Assembly (NCBI GenBank): GCA_038205115.1
Contig: JBBRCE010000036.1
Coordinates: 1-52,088 of the forward strand
Reading direction: 5' to 3'
Length of the DNA stretch: 52,088 bases
Source of the DNA: JBBRCE01 sp038205115
Lineage (GTDB): Bacteria; Planctomycetota; Planctomycetia; Pirellulales; JBBRCE01
In this document: one piece after another, positions 36,201 to 46,720 of the stretch
Position numbering within the stretch: position 1 is the stretch's first letter
How the letters are laid out: the number at the start of each line of letters is the position of its first letter
Notes under the pieces: model-generated
Told to the model about the DNA's origin: nothing
The model's database searches: none
Seen by the model: only the letters and a program-made list of their open reading frames with translations
Position numbers and translations under genes: made by a program

Positions 36201-37085
36201 TTCGACAAAGAACCCAACCGCCGAGGCATCGTGGCGATGGGCTTGGCGCAACAACCTAACACCGAGAACTGGCCGTACTTGATTCGCTCGTTGCCGGTCG
36301 TGGAAGGCGTCTATGCGCAAGAAGTACTGACTAAACTGGCGGCTAGCGACATCCGGCCCGACAAGCCGGAAGCCGTGCGACAGGTGATCTTGCAAGGTCT
36401 CAAGCTGGGCGACGAAGGCGGCAAGACGGCCATCACGCTGCTGGAAAAATGGAGCGCGCAGCGTGTCGGCAAACCGGACGATTCGATCGACGTGGCCATG
36501 CTCGCCTGGCAAAAATGGTTTGCCACCAAATATCCCAGCGAGCCGGAAGCCAAGCTGCCGGTCGATGCCAAAGGCAGCAAATGGACGTTCGACGAACTGG
36601 CAACCTATCTAAGCAGCCCCGAGGGCAAGCGCGGTATGGCGCTGCGCGGCGAAGCGCTGTTTGCCAAAGCGCAGTGCATTCGCTGCCACCGTTATGGCGA
36701 ACGCGGCGAGGGCGTCGGTCCCGATCTGACCAACGTCAGCAAGCGGTTTCAGCAGAAAGAAATTCTGGAGTCGATTCTCTATCCTTCGGCGGTGATTTCC
36801 GACCAGTACGTCAGCAAGATCGTGCAGACCATTGACGGTCGTTCGCTGGCGGGACTGGTGAGCACCGCAGCCGACGGCAGTTTGATCGTCCTGCAGTCCG
36901 ACGGCAACAAAATCATGCTCGCCGCCGATAACATCGAATCGACGACCACGAGTAAGAAATCGGTGATGCCTGAGGGACTGCTCAACAGTCTCACGCAGGA
37001 GCAAATCGCCGACTTGTTTGCTTATCTGGGCACTCCACCGAGCACGGTTAGTGCCCGCCGTCAGCCGATCAACGCCGAGCGATAA
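33270..37085 (+). CDS. PVC-type c-heme protein with glucose-dehydrogenase-like propeller and HEAT repeats
   Basis: The product is about 1,271 residues with a signal peptide (SVLTCGLLAAVGGLICFAP). Domain order: a beta-sandwich of GH2 sugar-binding type (QWIWSAKQTADIPLG, FDDSRWLAAYSFG; about 40-195); a sorbosone/glucose-dehydrogenase-like propeller (about 205-575; VVAMAFDEFGSLVLAREEG, HGPHQLVLGPDGLIYIV, GGLRNAYDIAFNRNGEL); a HEAT-repeat region (about 590-1080); and a C-terminal cytochrome c domain with one CxxCH, CIRCHRYGERGEGVGPDLTN, near residue 1137. The heme-binding block continues ILESILYPSAVISDQYV. Such proteins are abundant in planctomycetes and are thought to oxidise sugars or other substrates in the periplasm and pass electrons to the heme. 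The substrate is unknown. Confidence 0.92.
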   Translation: MRRVISATIPGRSATSVLTCGLLAAVGGLICFAPSNATAQEAQWIWSAKQTADIPLGSCYFRKTFELGTPESGEVQITADDAYELLVNNRRVGMGKNWKTLDYYDISKFLITGKNTIAVKVTHSEGATAGLAARLVVKSTGDTHISHSTDESWKTSLEEEAGWIRPNFDDSRWLAAYSFGSLGKAKPWGDEVRVAAGSKTGRFQVTKDFRIEAVIPPKETGSVVAMAFDEFGSLVLAREEGPLLIVRDENKDGVIETARIYSEKIKNCQGILPLNGMVYAVGEGPDGAGLYRLSEPGKLGRLQKIETLIKFPGGMAEHGPHQLVLGPDGLIYIVLGNHAEVAGKIDRENSPYHQPYEGDLVTPRYEDMGMKGKTVPAPGGTVIRTDADGGFVEIYAGGLRNAYDIAFNRNGELFTHDSDMEWDIGLPWYRPTRVNHVTAGSEFGWRSGWAVWPDYYVDSLGSVCDTGRGSPTGMTFYNHTSFPPKYQDTMFVGDWSRGRIIAVHMKPEGGSYTATSEVFVEGRPLNITDLAVGPDGWLYFCTGGRGTEGGVYRVVWKGNVPDDLARLRGVEAAVRQPQLEAAWARQRVAGIKQRMGEHWAPEITKLALDANAKPDLRVRALDLMQLLGPFPESDMLVKLSADANEQVRAKSAFLMGIHFDQTVAPRLSELLADADPNVVRVACEATVRAGHKPPLTDLLPALASKHRSVAFAARRVLEQIPRDQWQQKIVAHQNLRVFIQGSIALLTLDADKATAKSILDRCNTLLDTFIGDEDFTDLLRVMQVALARGEFTGKDVPALRDKLAEEYPAQEWKMNRELVRLLVHLQAGQIRERMLEQLRGDLAMPDKLQIALHARYLDGWTTDQKFELLKFFESSRALSGGNNYAVYIENISRDFFAKLSASERGKVLADAPLWPSSALSVLATLGDLSDEQVEQLIQLDGPISKIDTDAASKLGVGIVAVLGNSGHPKAMTYLRELFDKEPNRRGIVAMGLAQQPNTENWPYLIRSLPVVEGVYAQEVLTKLAASDIRPDKPEAVRQVILQGLKLGDEGGKTAITLLEKWSAQRVGKPDDSIDVAMLAWQKWFATKYPSEPEAKLPVDAKGSKWTFDELATYLSSPEGKRGMALRGEALFAKAQCIRCHRYGERGEGVGPDLTNVSKRFQQKEILESILYPSAVISDQYVSKIVQTIDGRSLAGLVSTAADGSLIVLQSDGNKIMLAADNIESTTTSKKSVMPEGLLNSLTQEQIADLFAYLGTPPSTVSARRQPINAER

Positions 37086-37087
37086 AA

Positions 37088-37116
37088 AAATCGCCGGTCA
37101 AAATGACCGGCGATTT
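37088..37116 (-). terminator. Hairpin terminator between convergent genes
   Basis: A perfect 13-base-pair stem (aaatcgccggtca / tgaccggcgattt) encloses a three-base loop. On the minus strand it is followed by a run of T (complement of aaaaaaa at 37084-37090), the classic form of an intrinsic terminator for the YTV gene. On the plus strand the T run is short, so it would serve the PVC gene less well. It starts two bases after the PVC stop codon and 37 bases beyond the YTV stop. Confidence 0.88.
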
Positions 37117-37152
37117 CAAGAGTTCAGTTCCGCAATGCGACGGCCGGCAAAA

Positions 37153-38784
37153 TTACTTTTGATCGGCTTCGACATCGTTCTTTTGCGCGTCGGCTTTGGC
37201 GGCATCCGTTTTGGTTTCGGGCTTCTTCACGCTGTCGATGTAAACCGGCTTCCAAACGGTGGGATCTTCGGCGGCCGGCTTCTTTGTTTCTGTCTTGACC
37301 GGCGTTTTTGGATCGATGGCCGGCTGCTTGTCGGCGTCGTTGGTTTTGCCGGCATCCTTGCCAGTCGGTTGCACGGCTGGCGTGGGCTCGGTTTTTTCGA
37401 CCGCTGATTCGCCGGACTTCATCACCGACTGGGCGTTCGAGGGAGCGTAGTAAGTGGAATTGCTGCGAGCCGCGCCGTTCAGAGTGGGTGCCACGGCAGC
37501 GGCGTCGGCCGACGATGTTGCAGGCGTGGCCGGCGTCTGCAAAATCGGGCCCCCGGTGGGAACTTCGCAACTGGTTTGCGGAACAACGGGCACTTCGTAC
37601 GACGTAGGCACAACGGCCGACGGCTGATCGTAGGGCACTCGCAACGTGACCGTGTGCGGCTCGCGAACGGTGCACGTCACCGGCACTCGTTTTTCAACCA
37701 TGCGCGGCGTACGCATCACCTGCTGAGTGGCCACCATCTTAGGCACTTGCACGTTGATTTGCTCGACTTTTTCTTCGGTCTGCATCCGCGTGGTGGTCAC
37801 TGGAACTTTGCGCACTTCTTCTTGCGGCACATAACGAGTGACCTGCACCTGTACCATGTTGGGCACACGTTCCACGACCTGGCGATGCGTGGTCACGGGG
37901 ATCTTGTTGACCACTTCTTCCGGCACGTAACGCGTGGTTTGCACCGGCACTTTGTAGACAACATCTTCGTCCACGTAACGCGTGACTTGCACCGGAACCT
38001 TGGTGGCAACCACGCGCTGCACATAATTGGTTTGCGGCACATTCTGAGCAACCACGTTAGGCTGATACACGCGGGCCACTTCCGTGCGCGGCGGACCTTG
38101 CTGCGTGATCCATCCGAAGCCGCCGTGCTGTTGAACGGCCGTGCCGGTTACCGGATCGACGGCGCAGCCGCCGGGAATCCAGCCCAGATGCGTGTGTGAT
38201 TCGCCCGGCTTGCAGCTCTGCACATCGACGTAACCACCGCGATCGACGTATTCCGTGCGATAGGTGGTGACGGGTTCGCAAACGGTCGAATATTGATCGC
38301 GTTCGGCGGTTTCCGTAATGGCGCGGCGAACCATCTGATGTTCTTCGCGTTCGCTGGTCTCGATGACCGGATGCTGGACGATGTGACGTTCTTCGCGCTC
38401 GCCGGTCTCGCAAACATCGCGGACCTGGTTGTAGCTCATGTCGCGGGTTTCCAACTCGGTCACCGGCTTCATGACGGTCCGACGTTGCTCCACCTCGGCC
38501 GTTTCGCAGACCGGATGCGCCACGGTGTAGCGCCGCTCGCGAAGTTCGGTTTCGACCACCTGCTTATAAACGGTGACCGGCGTTTCGTCGTAAACGGTTT
38601 CGTGCTCGATCTTATAAGCAGTGACCTGCCGCTCGACCCACTGGGTCTGCGTGACCAGCTTGTAAGCCGGACGGACCACGCAGCACTCATCGCCCATGCC
38701 CGCATGCGATGTGCCCATCAGCATGGCGGCGGTGGTGCCGAACGTTGCTAAACGCTTGATTGACTCTCGGATGCTTCGTTTCAT
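37153..38784 (-). CDS. YTV-repeat cell-wall protein
   Basis: The product is about 543 residues. The ATG at 38784 (MKRSIRESIKRLATFGTTAA) starts a signal peptide ending near TSHAG. Residues about 30-190 are a chain of YTV-type units such as ELRERRYTVAHPVCETAEVE, EREERHIVQHPVIETSEREE and QYSTVCEPVTTYRTEYVD. The YTV domain is known from detergent-resistant wall proteins of Rhodopirellula. A Gly/Cys-containing middle (PGESHTHLGWIPGGCAVDP) leads to a second set of about 20-residue units (KVPVQVTRYVDEDVVYK, RKVPVTTTRMQTEEK). A Pro/Thr/Lys-rich tail of about 150 residues ends it. It is probably part of the envelope, where Cys and repeat strands make insoluble assemblies. A clear terminator lies downstream. 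Confidence 0.88.
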   Translation of the reverse strand: MKRSIRESIKRLATFGTTAAMLMGTSHAGMGDECCVVRPAYKLVTQTQWVERQVTAYKIEHETVYDETPVTVYKQVVETELRERRYTVAHPVCETAEVEQRRTVMKPVTELETRDMSYNQVRDVCETGEREERHIVQHPVIETSEREEHQMVRRAITETAERDQYSTVCEPVTTYRTEYVDRGGYVDVQSCKPGESHTHLGWIPGGCAVDPVTGTAVQQHGGFGWITQQGPPRTEVARVYQPNVVAQNVPQTNYVQRVVATKVPVQVTRYVDEDVVYKVPVQTTRYVPEEVVNKIPVTTHRQVVERVPNMVQVQVTRYVPQEEVRKVPVTTTRMQTEEKVEQINVQVPKMVATQQVMRTPRMVEKRVPVTCTVREPHTVTLRVPYDQPSAVVPTSYEVPVVPQTSCEVPTGGPILQTPATPATSSADAAAVAPTLNGAARSNSTYYAPSNAQSVMKSGESAVEKTEPTPAVQPTGKDAGKTNDADKQPAIDPKTPVKTETKKPAAEDPTVWKPVYIDSVKKPETKTDAAKADAQKNDVEADQK

Positions 38785-39153
38785 CGTTTGTACCTCGCCA
38801 AGCTGGGCCGGCGTTTCGCAGTAGTCCATCAATGATGTACGCGTGCAATGCGCATGTAGACATATACGCATCGCACCCTATCCTATGTTTTGAGTTTGGC
38901 CAACAAAGTGGTCTGAATCAAACAGAATTTTTGCGCTCAGGCAAAAGTCGCCGCCGAACTGTTCGCTCGATAACGCTTTAGGAACGGCAAAATTCTTTGA
39001 AGTTTTCTCGCAACATGGCCGATGCGAAAAAACAACACGTCGCGTAAGTGTCTGTGAAATATTGACTTGCATCGCCATTTTGCCCAGTCGTTACAAGCGG
39101 ATGCGTGCCAGCAAGGCTCGTCGTTTGCGGCCGTCGCGTGGTAGCATGAAGCG
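38785..39153. other. Divergent intergenic region
   Basis: The 369 bases lie between the YTV gene (minus) and the class IV aminotransferase (plus). A TTGACT occurs at about 39063 facing the aminotransferase, but no matching -10 was seen at the right distance. No repeat or RNA gene was recognised. Confidence 0.35.
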
Positions 39154-40066
39154 ATGAACTCCGAACCTCAGGCATACCTTAACGGCCGCTGGCTGCCGCA
39201 CTCGCAGGCCACAATTTCGCTAGCAGACGCCGGCTTCGTCCAAGGTACGACGGTGGCCGAACAACTGCGTACGTTTGGCGGCAAGCTGTTCCGCCTGGAC
39301 GAACACTTGCAGCGATTGCAGCATTCGCTAGCAATCGTCGACGTCGATCCCGGTGTCACGGGGCAGCAGTTGGCCGAAATCGCCCAGCAGTTGGCGGCGA
39401 TCAATTATGCGATGATCGATCCGGCCGATGATCTTGGTCTGGCGATTTTGGTCACGCCTGGCGAGTATTCCACGCTGGCCAGCGGACATGGTAGACCGAC
39501 GGTCTGCTTGCACACGTACGGGTTGCCATTTCAGCTGTGGGCCGACAAATACCAATCCGGTCAATCGCTGGTCACCACCGATGTACAGCAGGTGCCGCAA
39601 GCTTGTTGGCCGGCGCAACTCAAATGTCGCAGTCGCATGCATTATTACCTGGCCGATCGCGCGGCGGCAGCCATCGAACCCGGTGCGCGCGCGCTGCTGT
39701 TGGATCAAGCCGGTCAGGTCACGGAAACAACCACCACCAACGTGATTCTGTATCGCGCAGGCGATGGACTATTGTTGCCGCCTGGCGACGAAGTGCTGCC
39801 CGGCATCAGCCTCCGCACCATTTGCGAATTGGCGCAGCAGTTGAACATCCCGCTGCGACAGCAACCGCTGTTTCCGGCGGATGTGGCTGCGGCCGACGAA
39901 GTGCTGCTGTCCAGCACAACGTCGTGTCTGCTACCAGCCACGCGCTTCAACGGCCAGCCAATTGGCGACGGCCGGCCTGGCGTAATTTTTCAGCAACTCG
40001 TCGACGCTTGGGGCGCTCGCGTTGGCTTAGACATTTGCGGGCAGGCGCGGCGCTTCCGCACGCGCG

Positions 40067-40086
<20 letters not shown>
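39154..40086 (+). CDS. Class IV PLP aminotransferase, probably aminodeoxychorismate lyase
   Basis: The 310-residue product has the fold-type IV pattern. YLNGRWLPHSQATISLADAG is the entry strand, FGGKLFRLDEHLQRL the Arg/His-containing loop, and QLKCRSRMHYYLADR the PLP-binding Lys. VTETTTTNVILY carries the conserved Glu and Asn, and DEVLPGISLRTI the region near the ring. Members include PabC, branched-chain and D-amino-acid aminotransferases, and sequence motifs alone do not separate them well. PabC is favoured because pabB occurs 23 kb away and no other para-aminobenzoate gene is seen; that is weak support. Its last 20 bases overlap the 3' end of the convergent ribonuclease Y gene. Confidence 0.72.
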
Positions 40087-41692
<1,606 letters not shown>

Positions 41693-42884
41693 GGAATCGT
41701 CCCCTCGCTATGAAAAGCTGTTACGCGAGGCGACATTCAACTTCGCGACGATCGGCTCGGTTGCCAACGCGGAGCAATCGCCGCTGGCGCAGAGCCAATC
41801 GATGCCAGAAAACAAGGGCAGACCGCAACCCCTTGGGGGGTCAAGACCGGCGGCCAAACGTCGTCTGCCGCGGTTGCCACGCTGCAAAAATGGCGCGTAA
41901 ATCAACCGAAGCCCAACGTCGTGACCTGCCGCTTCCTGCGCAAGCGCGCGACTTTAAAGAATCCGCTTAACAACCTTACTCGCGCCGTCGTAAGCTGGCC
42001 GGGCACATGCTGCACCGGCCTCAACCAACGGGGCGTTAAACGATCGATGCCCGTCCGACCTGCCACTGCCAACCAAGCGCCATCCGTGCGCGAGCGCGCA
42101 TTGCGAGCGCCGTGCCGCAGTGTTGGGCGGGCGAACGCATTCGCCCCGCGGAAAGCATTGCCATCGTTAGCCAACCGCGGCGCGCTTGCACGGCGAGTCG
42201 CCATGCGCTGTTTCGTTCCGCCGGAAAAATCTGCTTTGCGCTACCTGATCGCAACGGAACGCAGGCCGAACGCTGCTGGGCATTGCTTCCCGGAGGAGAG
42301 CATGCCGCCTGCAGCCAGGCGAGCAAACATCGTGCGATGAGCGTCAGCAAATTCATCGATCCGAAACTCGACCCCGGTTGGGGGTTGTTAATACGTGATT
42401 CAAAATTCAGTCGAAAACTTGCGGCGAACTCCCTTTGTCATCCACGCCCAATCTGGGGCGAAGTTCAAAGTCGCTCGTTCAAAATACCGAAACACTCGGT
42501 CGACGCCAAAACACTTTTAACAATCTGTGCTTAAACACTGTTTGTCTTGGCACTTATCGATCCGATCATGTCTGCCCGGCGGCTGGCAAAACGTGCGAAA
42601 TTTTCACGACGTGCCATTCGCTCAGCAGACATGCACTTATGGTAACAGCGCTGGCCATCGGATTGCAACGGTCCGATTTTCGGAACAAGCCGCCCGACTG
42701 CCGGCAATCGCTTGTGCCAGGTTCTCCGGCGGTGTCAGGATTTGTGATACGCGCCAAACTTGTGCGGTGGCATGATAGACGCAAGTAGCGGGATTGGTAA
42801 GATAGGGAGCAATCGCACGCCAGCACGGGCCGGTGCGGCTCAACTTTCGTTTCGGCTCGGACAGCATTCAGGAGTTAATGACCA
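41693..42884. other. 1.2-kb region without a recognisable gene
   Basis: This is the longest gene-free stretch of the window, lying between the starts of rny (minus) and the ABC binding-protein gene (plus). Open frames up to 139 codons exist on both strands, but their peptides are Arg/Ala-rich and look like non-coding GC-rich sequence. Short G/C hairpins occur near 41827-41841 (accccttggggggt) and 42371-42386. I looked for the RNase P, tmRNA, SRP and tRNA signatures and found none. It could hold a small RNA, a long leader, or the remains of a lost gene. Confidence 0.4.
41701..41706 (-). promoter_or_regulatory. Ribosome binding site deciding the rny GTG start
   Basis: On the minus strand GAGGGG stands eight bases before the GTG at 41692. 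It supports the longer rny start over the ATG 66 bases downstream. Confidence 0.55.
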
Positions 42885-44606
42885 ATGGCATCGGAACCCA
42901 AAGCACCGTTTTATCTCGTGGTCGCATTGGTCGTGATGGGCTTGATTGGCTACGGCGCGTACCGCTTTCGCGACGTCTTGCTGCCCCAGCAAAAACCGCA
43001 AGAAGGCGGGAATTTAGATCCCAAGCAACTCGGGCAAGCCGAAAACCCCGATAGCGATCCGATCACCACGGTGAAAGAATACAAATTCGTGCCGGCGCAA
43101 ATGCTGCCGGCCGTGAAAGAAGTTTCCGCTTATAAGCCGCTCAAAGACAACACCGTTCGCTTTGCACTCAATGTCTGGGCCGGTTGGGCGCCGATCATTC
43201 TGGCTAACGAAGGCTTCAAGCCCGGCAAGGTTTGGAAAACAGCCAAAGGCGATGAGTTCAAAGTCGAACTCGTGCTGATCGACGATCCCGTGACCATGCG
43301 CGACACTTACGCCAGCGGTGACGTACATATCGGTTGGGCCACGGTGGATATGATTCCGCTGTTCATGCGCGAATTCAGCAAAGATCCGCGGGTCATGCCG
43401 CGCGTCTATCAGCAGGTTGACTGGTCCAACGGCGGCGATGGGATTGTCGTCCGCGACAATATCAAAACCGTCAGCGATTTGCGCGGCAAGACGATCGTGC
43501 TGGCTCAGAACTCGCCCTCGCAATATTTTCTGCTCAATATGTTGGTGGCTGGCGGCGTTCAGCCTGCAGAAGTGAAGTTCATGTACACCGACGACGCCTT
43601 TAAAGCGGCTGCCGCTTTCAATGCCGACAAAAAGATCGCCGCGGCCGTTTCCTGGGCGCCAGATATTTACAATCTGGCCAAAGTCAAAGGCAATCGGATG
43701 CTGGTCACCACCGAGACCGCCAATAAACTCATTGCCGACACGTGGTTCTCCCGCGCCGACTTCGCCAAAGATCATCCCGACAAGATCGAAGCCCTGGTCC
43801 GAGGAATCTTTGACGCCATGGCCGATTTGAAGAGTGACGATAAAAAGACCAAGTGCGCCAAGCTGATGGCCGAGGGCTATAGCATGCCGGCTGACGACGC
43901 GGCCAAAATGTTTGGCGATGCGCACGGCACCAACTGGGCGGAAAACTATCAGTTCTTCGTCAATCAGAACAATCCGGCCAACTTCGAACACGTTTGGCGA
44001 CAATCGTACTATCTCTATACGCAAATTGGCTCGATCGACCGCAAGACGCCGCCGGTGAGCTTCGATCAGGTCGTCGACTTTTCGATCATTAAGAAGTTAG
44101 GCGCCGAGGCAAAGTATTCGTCGAGCAAGGACGAGTACGCGTTGACGCTTGCGCCCAAGACGGTGAGCCAGATCAAAGGCGAGTCGGACGAGATTCTCAC
44201 CAACACCATTGTGGTTCACTTCTTTCCGAACGATTTCAACTTGCATAAAAAGATCAGCAAGGAGATTGACGGCAAATCGACCGAAGTCCTGTACGATCCC
44301 AATGTCGATCTGGTGCTGGAAGAAGCCGGCAAACTGCTGGCCTCGTTCGGCGGCGCGCGAATCATCATTCAAGGGCATACCGATGCCTCGATGCGCGGGA
44401 CCGTGCCGGCGAATATCGTCAAAGACCTATCAGACAATCGGGCAAAATCGGTGAAAGAATCGCTGGTCGAAAAATTCAAGATCGATCCGGCGCGCGTGGC
44501 GGTCGAAGGCATGGGCTGGGACGTGCCAGCCGATTCGGCCGATCCGCAGAACCATGCCAAGAATCGTCGCGTGGAAATCAAAGTCTACACGGCCGAAAAA
44601 CAATAG
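42885..44606 (+). CDS. ABC substrate-binding protein fused to an OmpA-type peptidoglycan-binding domain
   Basis: The 573-residue product starts after an AGGAG at 42870-42874. One N-terminal helix (FYLVVALVVMGLIGYGAYRF) anchors it to the membrane; there is no signal-peptidase site. Residues about 75-400 form a NitT/TauT-type (NMT1-like) binding domain: FALNVWAGWAPIILANEGF, GDVHIGWATVDMIP and LRGKTIVLAQNSPSQYFLLN. Residues about 435-570 are an OmpA-C domain, with IIIQGHTDASM, LSDNRAKSVKESL and HAKNRRVEIKV, which hold the usual Asp and Arg that bind diaminopimelate. The fusion implies a binding protein tethered to both inner membrane and peptidoglycan. Permease and ATPase genes follow directly. 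The substrate could be a nitrate, sulfonate, pyrimidine precursor or similar small molecule. Confidence 0.88.
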   Translation: MASEPKAPFYLVVALVVMGLIGYGAYRFRDVLLPQQKPQEGGNLDPKQLGQAENPDSDPITTVKEYKFVPAQMLPAVKEVSAYKPLKDNTVRFALNVWAGWAPIILANEGFKPGKVWKTAKGDEFKVELVLIDDPVTMRDTYASGDVHIGWATVDMIPLFMREFSKDPRVMPRVYQQVDWSNGGDGIVVRDNIKTVSDLRGKTIVLAQNSPSQYFLLNMLVAGGVQPAEVKFMYTDDAFKAAAAFNADKKIAAAVSWAPDIYNLAKVKGNRMLVTTETANKLIADTWFSRADFAKDHPDKIEALVRGIFDAMADLKSDDKKTKCAKLMAEGYSMPADDAAKMFGDAHGTNWAENYQFFVNQNNPANFEHVWRQSYYLYTQIGSIDRKTPPVSFDQVVDFSIIKKLGAEAKYSSSKDEYALTLAPKTVSQIKGESDEILTNTIVVHFFPNDFNLHKKISKEIDGKSTEVLYDPNVDLVLEEAGKLLASFGGARIIIQGHTDASMRGTVPANIVKDLSDNRAKSVKESLVEKFKIDPARVAVEGMGWDVPADSADPQNHAKNRRVEIKVYTAEKQ

Positions 44607-44615
44607 GTCTCTGGC

Positions 44616-45722
44616 ATGGCGGATCAGCCTCAAGAATTGCCCTCAGCAACCGATGGCGCACAATCGCTTTCGGCCGCTGCGCCAGACGAAGCGGCAAACG
44701 CCGCCGCGCCGCAAACCGCCGGCGTGCCAAGTCCCGGCGGTCTGCCGGTCAAGCCCGCCGGGCTGGGCTGGCGCTGGATGGGGCTGCGCCGCGAAATTCC
44801 GCGCTGGAAAGCCGTGCTGCTCGGCCTGCTGTGCGTGGGGCTATGCTTTTTTGGCTGGTGGTTGGTCACGCATCCCAACGCCCAGGGCGAACGCGTATTG
44901 TCGCGGATCGTGCAGCCCAGCCCTGGCGAAACGTTCGACGAATTTCACAGCCTATGGTTCGATCAGACGCTGGCGTTGAACGCTTTGGCCAGCCTCAAGC
45001 GGGTGGCGTCGGGCTTTGCGCTCGCTCTGCTGGTGGGTGTGCCGCTGGGCGTACTCTGCGGCTGTTTTCCGTGGTTCAATTCGTTTCTGGCGCCGATCAC
45101 GATCTTCGGCCGCAATATCCCCTTGGCGGCCTTGATTCCGCTGACGCTGTTGCTGTTTGGCACCGGCGAACTACAGAGCACGATGTTCATTTTCGTCGCC
45201 TCGGTGGCGTTTGTGATCATCGATACCGCCACGGCAATCATCAATGTGCACGATCGCTATATCGATACCGCGTACACGTTGGGTGCCAGCCGCCGGCAAG
45301 TGATTTTGAAAGTGCTGTTTCCGCTGGCGCTACCCAGTATTTTTGACTCGGCCCGGCTGCTGTTTGGCTTGGCGTTTGGCTACATCATGCTGGCCGAAGT
45401 GATCCGCGTCGGCGGCGGTTTAGCTGGCTTGGGCGGCATCATTTCCGTAGCCCAACGGCAGGGACCGCGCGAATATATCACGCTCATTCTGCTATTCATT
45501 CCGCTGATGGCACTGGCCATCGACCGTGTGCTGTTCTGGGTGCAGCGGCAGTTGTTTCCGTATCGTTACGGCGGCAGCGGATATCTGCACCAGGCGCTTC
45601 GTGCGGCGCTACGAACTTGGGAGGATTTCAGCTCGTTCTTTTTACGAAGTCGCCGCTCCGCGCCGCTCGCGCAACCGCCGGCAACGTCTGCCGGAACAAA
45701 CTCGCCCACGAGCAGCCGATGA
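44616..45722 (+). CDS. ABC transporter permease (NitT/TauT type)
   Basis: The 368-residue product has a Pro/Ala-rich N-terminal extension of about 60 residues before the first helix (AVLLGLLCVGLCFFGWWLVT). The permease core holds several helices. TLGASRRQVILKVLFPLALP is the EAA-type loop that contacts the ATPase, and FGLAFGYIMLAEVIRVGGGL and LILLFIPLMALAIDRVLFWV match the TauC/SsuC family. It starts 10 bases after the binding-protein gene and overlaps the ATPase gene by four bases (ATGA), so the three are one operon. The permease forms the membrane channel of the importer. Confidence 0.93.
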   Translation: MADQPQELPSATDGAQSLSAAAPDEAANAAAPQTAGVPSPGGLPVKPAGLGWRWMGLRREIPRWKAVLLGLLCVGLCFFGWWLVTHPNAQGERVLSRIVQPSPGETFDEFHSLWFDQTLALNALASLKRVASGFALALLVGVPLGVLCGCFPWFNSFLAPITIFGRNIPLAALIPLTLLLFGTGELQSTMFIFVASVAFVIIDTATAIINVHDRYIDTAYTLGASRRQVILKVLFPLALPSIFDSARLLFGLAFGYIMLAEVIRVGGGLAGLGGIISVAQRQGPREYITLILLFIPLMALAIDRVLFWVQRQLFPYRYGGSGYLHQALRAALRTWEDFSSFFLRSRRSAPLAQPPATSAGTNSPTSSR

Positions 45723-46660
45723 CCCAGCCCATCTCTTCCGCGCAAGCGCCCACGCTGAGCAATTCTGATGTTGTCGGCAAACCGATCGGCATCGGGCAGG
45801 TGCTGCAACACGTTCGGCAAGACAATCCGCTGGTCGAGCGGCCAGCGGTCGTCGAATTTCGAAACGTCACCAAGACCTTTAATGTCGATACGCCGCAGGC
45901 GTTCACGGCGATCAAGGATGTTTCGTTTGTGGTGGCCGATCTGCCTAACAAAGGCGAATTCGTCTGCCTACTTGGGCCCAGCGGTTGCGGCAAGAGTACG
46001 CTGCTGCGTTTGATTGCCGGCTTGGAACCGCAACATCCGGCCACGTCGGGCGCGGTTCTGACATTCGATCAGCCGGTGTTCGGCCCGGGTTCGGATCGCG
46101 GAATGGTGTTTCAGGATTACACCAGCTTCGATCACCGCACCGTGCTGGATAACATCACCTTCGGCCTGGAATGCCAAGGCGTGCCGCGGCACGAGCGACT
46201 CGAGCTTGGACGGCAATGGATCGAGCATGTGGGACTGCGGGTCGATCTTGATGCCCACAAGTATCCGCACGAACTGTCGGGCGGCATGCGGCAGCGGGTG
46301 GCCATTGCGCGGACGCTGATCTTGCGGCCACGCATCATCCTGATGGACGAACCGTTTGGCGCGCTCGATCCGCAAACGCGGATGAACATGCAAGACTTAC
46401 TGGTCAGACTGTGGCGCGAGGTGGAAGCCACCGTGTTTTTTGTGACGCATTCGATCGAGGAAGCCGTATTTCTCGGCGACCGCGTGTACGTCATGGCCGC
46501 CAATCCCGGCCGGATTCTGCAGGAATTGCAAGTCGAGCCAGCCACGCGGCCCGCCCGCCAAATGCAACGCGATCCCAAGTTTCTGGAAACGGTGTATTAC
46601 ATTCGAGACCAGGTTGACCTGCTAGAACAGCAGTCCAAGAGCAAGCTAAAATCGGTCTGA
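45719..46660 (+). CDS. ABC transporter ATP-binding protein (NitT/TauT type)
   Basis: The 313-residue product has all nucleotide-binding motifs: Walker A LLGPSGCGKSTLLR, Q-loop GMVFQDYTSF, signature LSGGMRQRVAIA, Walker B IILMDEPFGALD and the switch His in FFVTHSIEEAV. An N-terminal extension of about 45 residues, ending in ERPAVVEFRNVTKTF, is longer than usual. The ATG at 45719 overlaps the permease stop. It powers import by the permease and the OmpA-tethered binding protein. A 60-base gap separates it from the coiled-coil gene downstream. Confidence 0.94.
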   Translation: MTQPISSAQAPTLSNSDVVGKPIGIGQVLQHVRQDNPLVERPAVVEFRNVTKTFNVDTPQAFTAIKDVSFVVADLPNKGEFVCLLGPSGCGKSTLLRLIAGLEPQHPATSGAVLTFDQPVFGPGSDRGMVFQDYTSFDHRTVLDNITFGLECQGVPRHERLELGRQWIEHVGLRVDLDAHKYPHELSGGMRQRVAIARTLILRPRIILMDEPFGALDPQTRMNMQDLLVRLWREVEATVFFVTHSIEEAVFLGDRVYVMAANPGRILQELQVEPATRPARQMQRDPKFLETVYYIRDQVDLLEQQSKSKLKSV

Positions 46661-46720
46661 TGGCGTTCGATCGGAAACTGTGGTTAGTCGCTCTTCGAGC
46701 CAGCACCGGAAAGACCAGAC

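Noticed and set aside
41921..42340. 139-codon plus-strand frame in the 1.2-kb gap
   Set aside because: Arg/Ala-rich peptide without a start signal, and an equally long frame exists on the other strand. No domain recognised.
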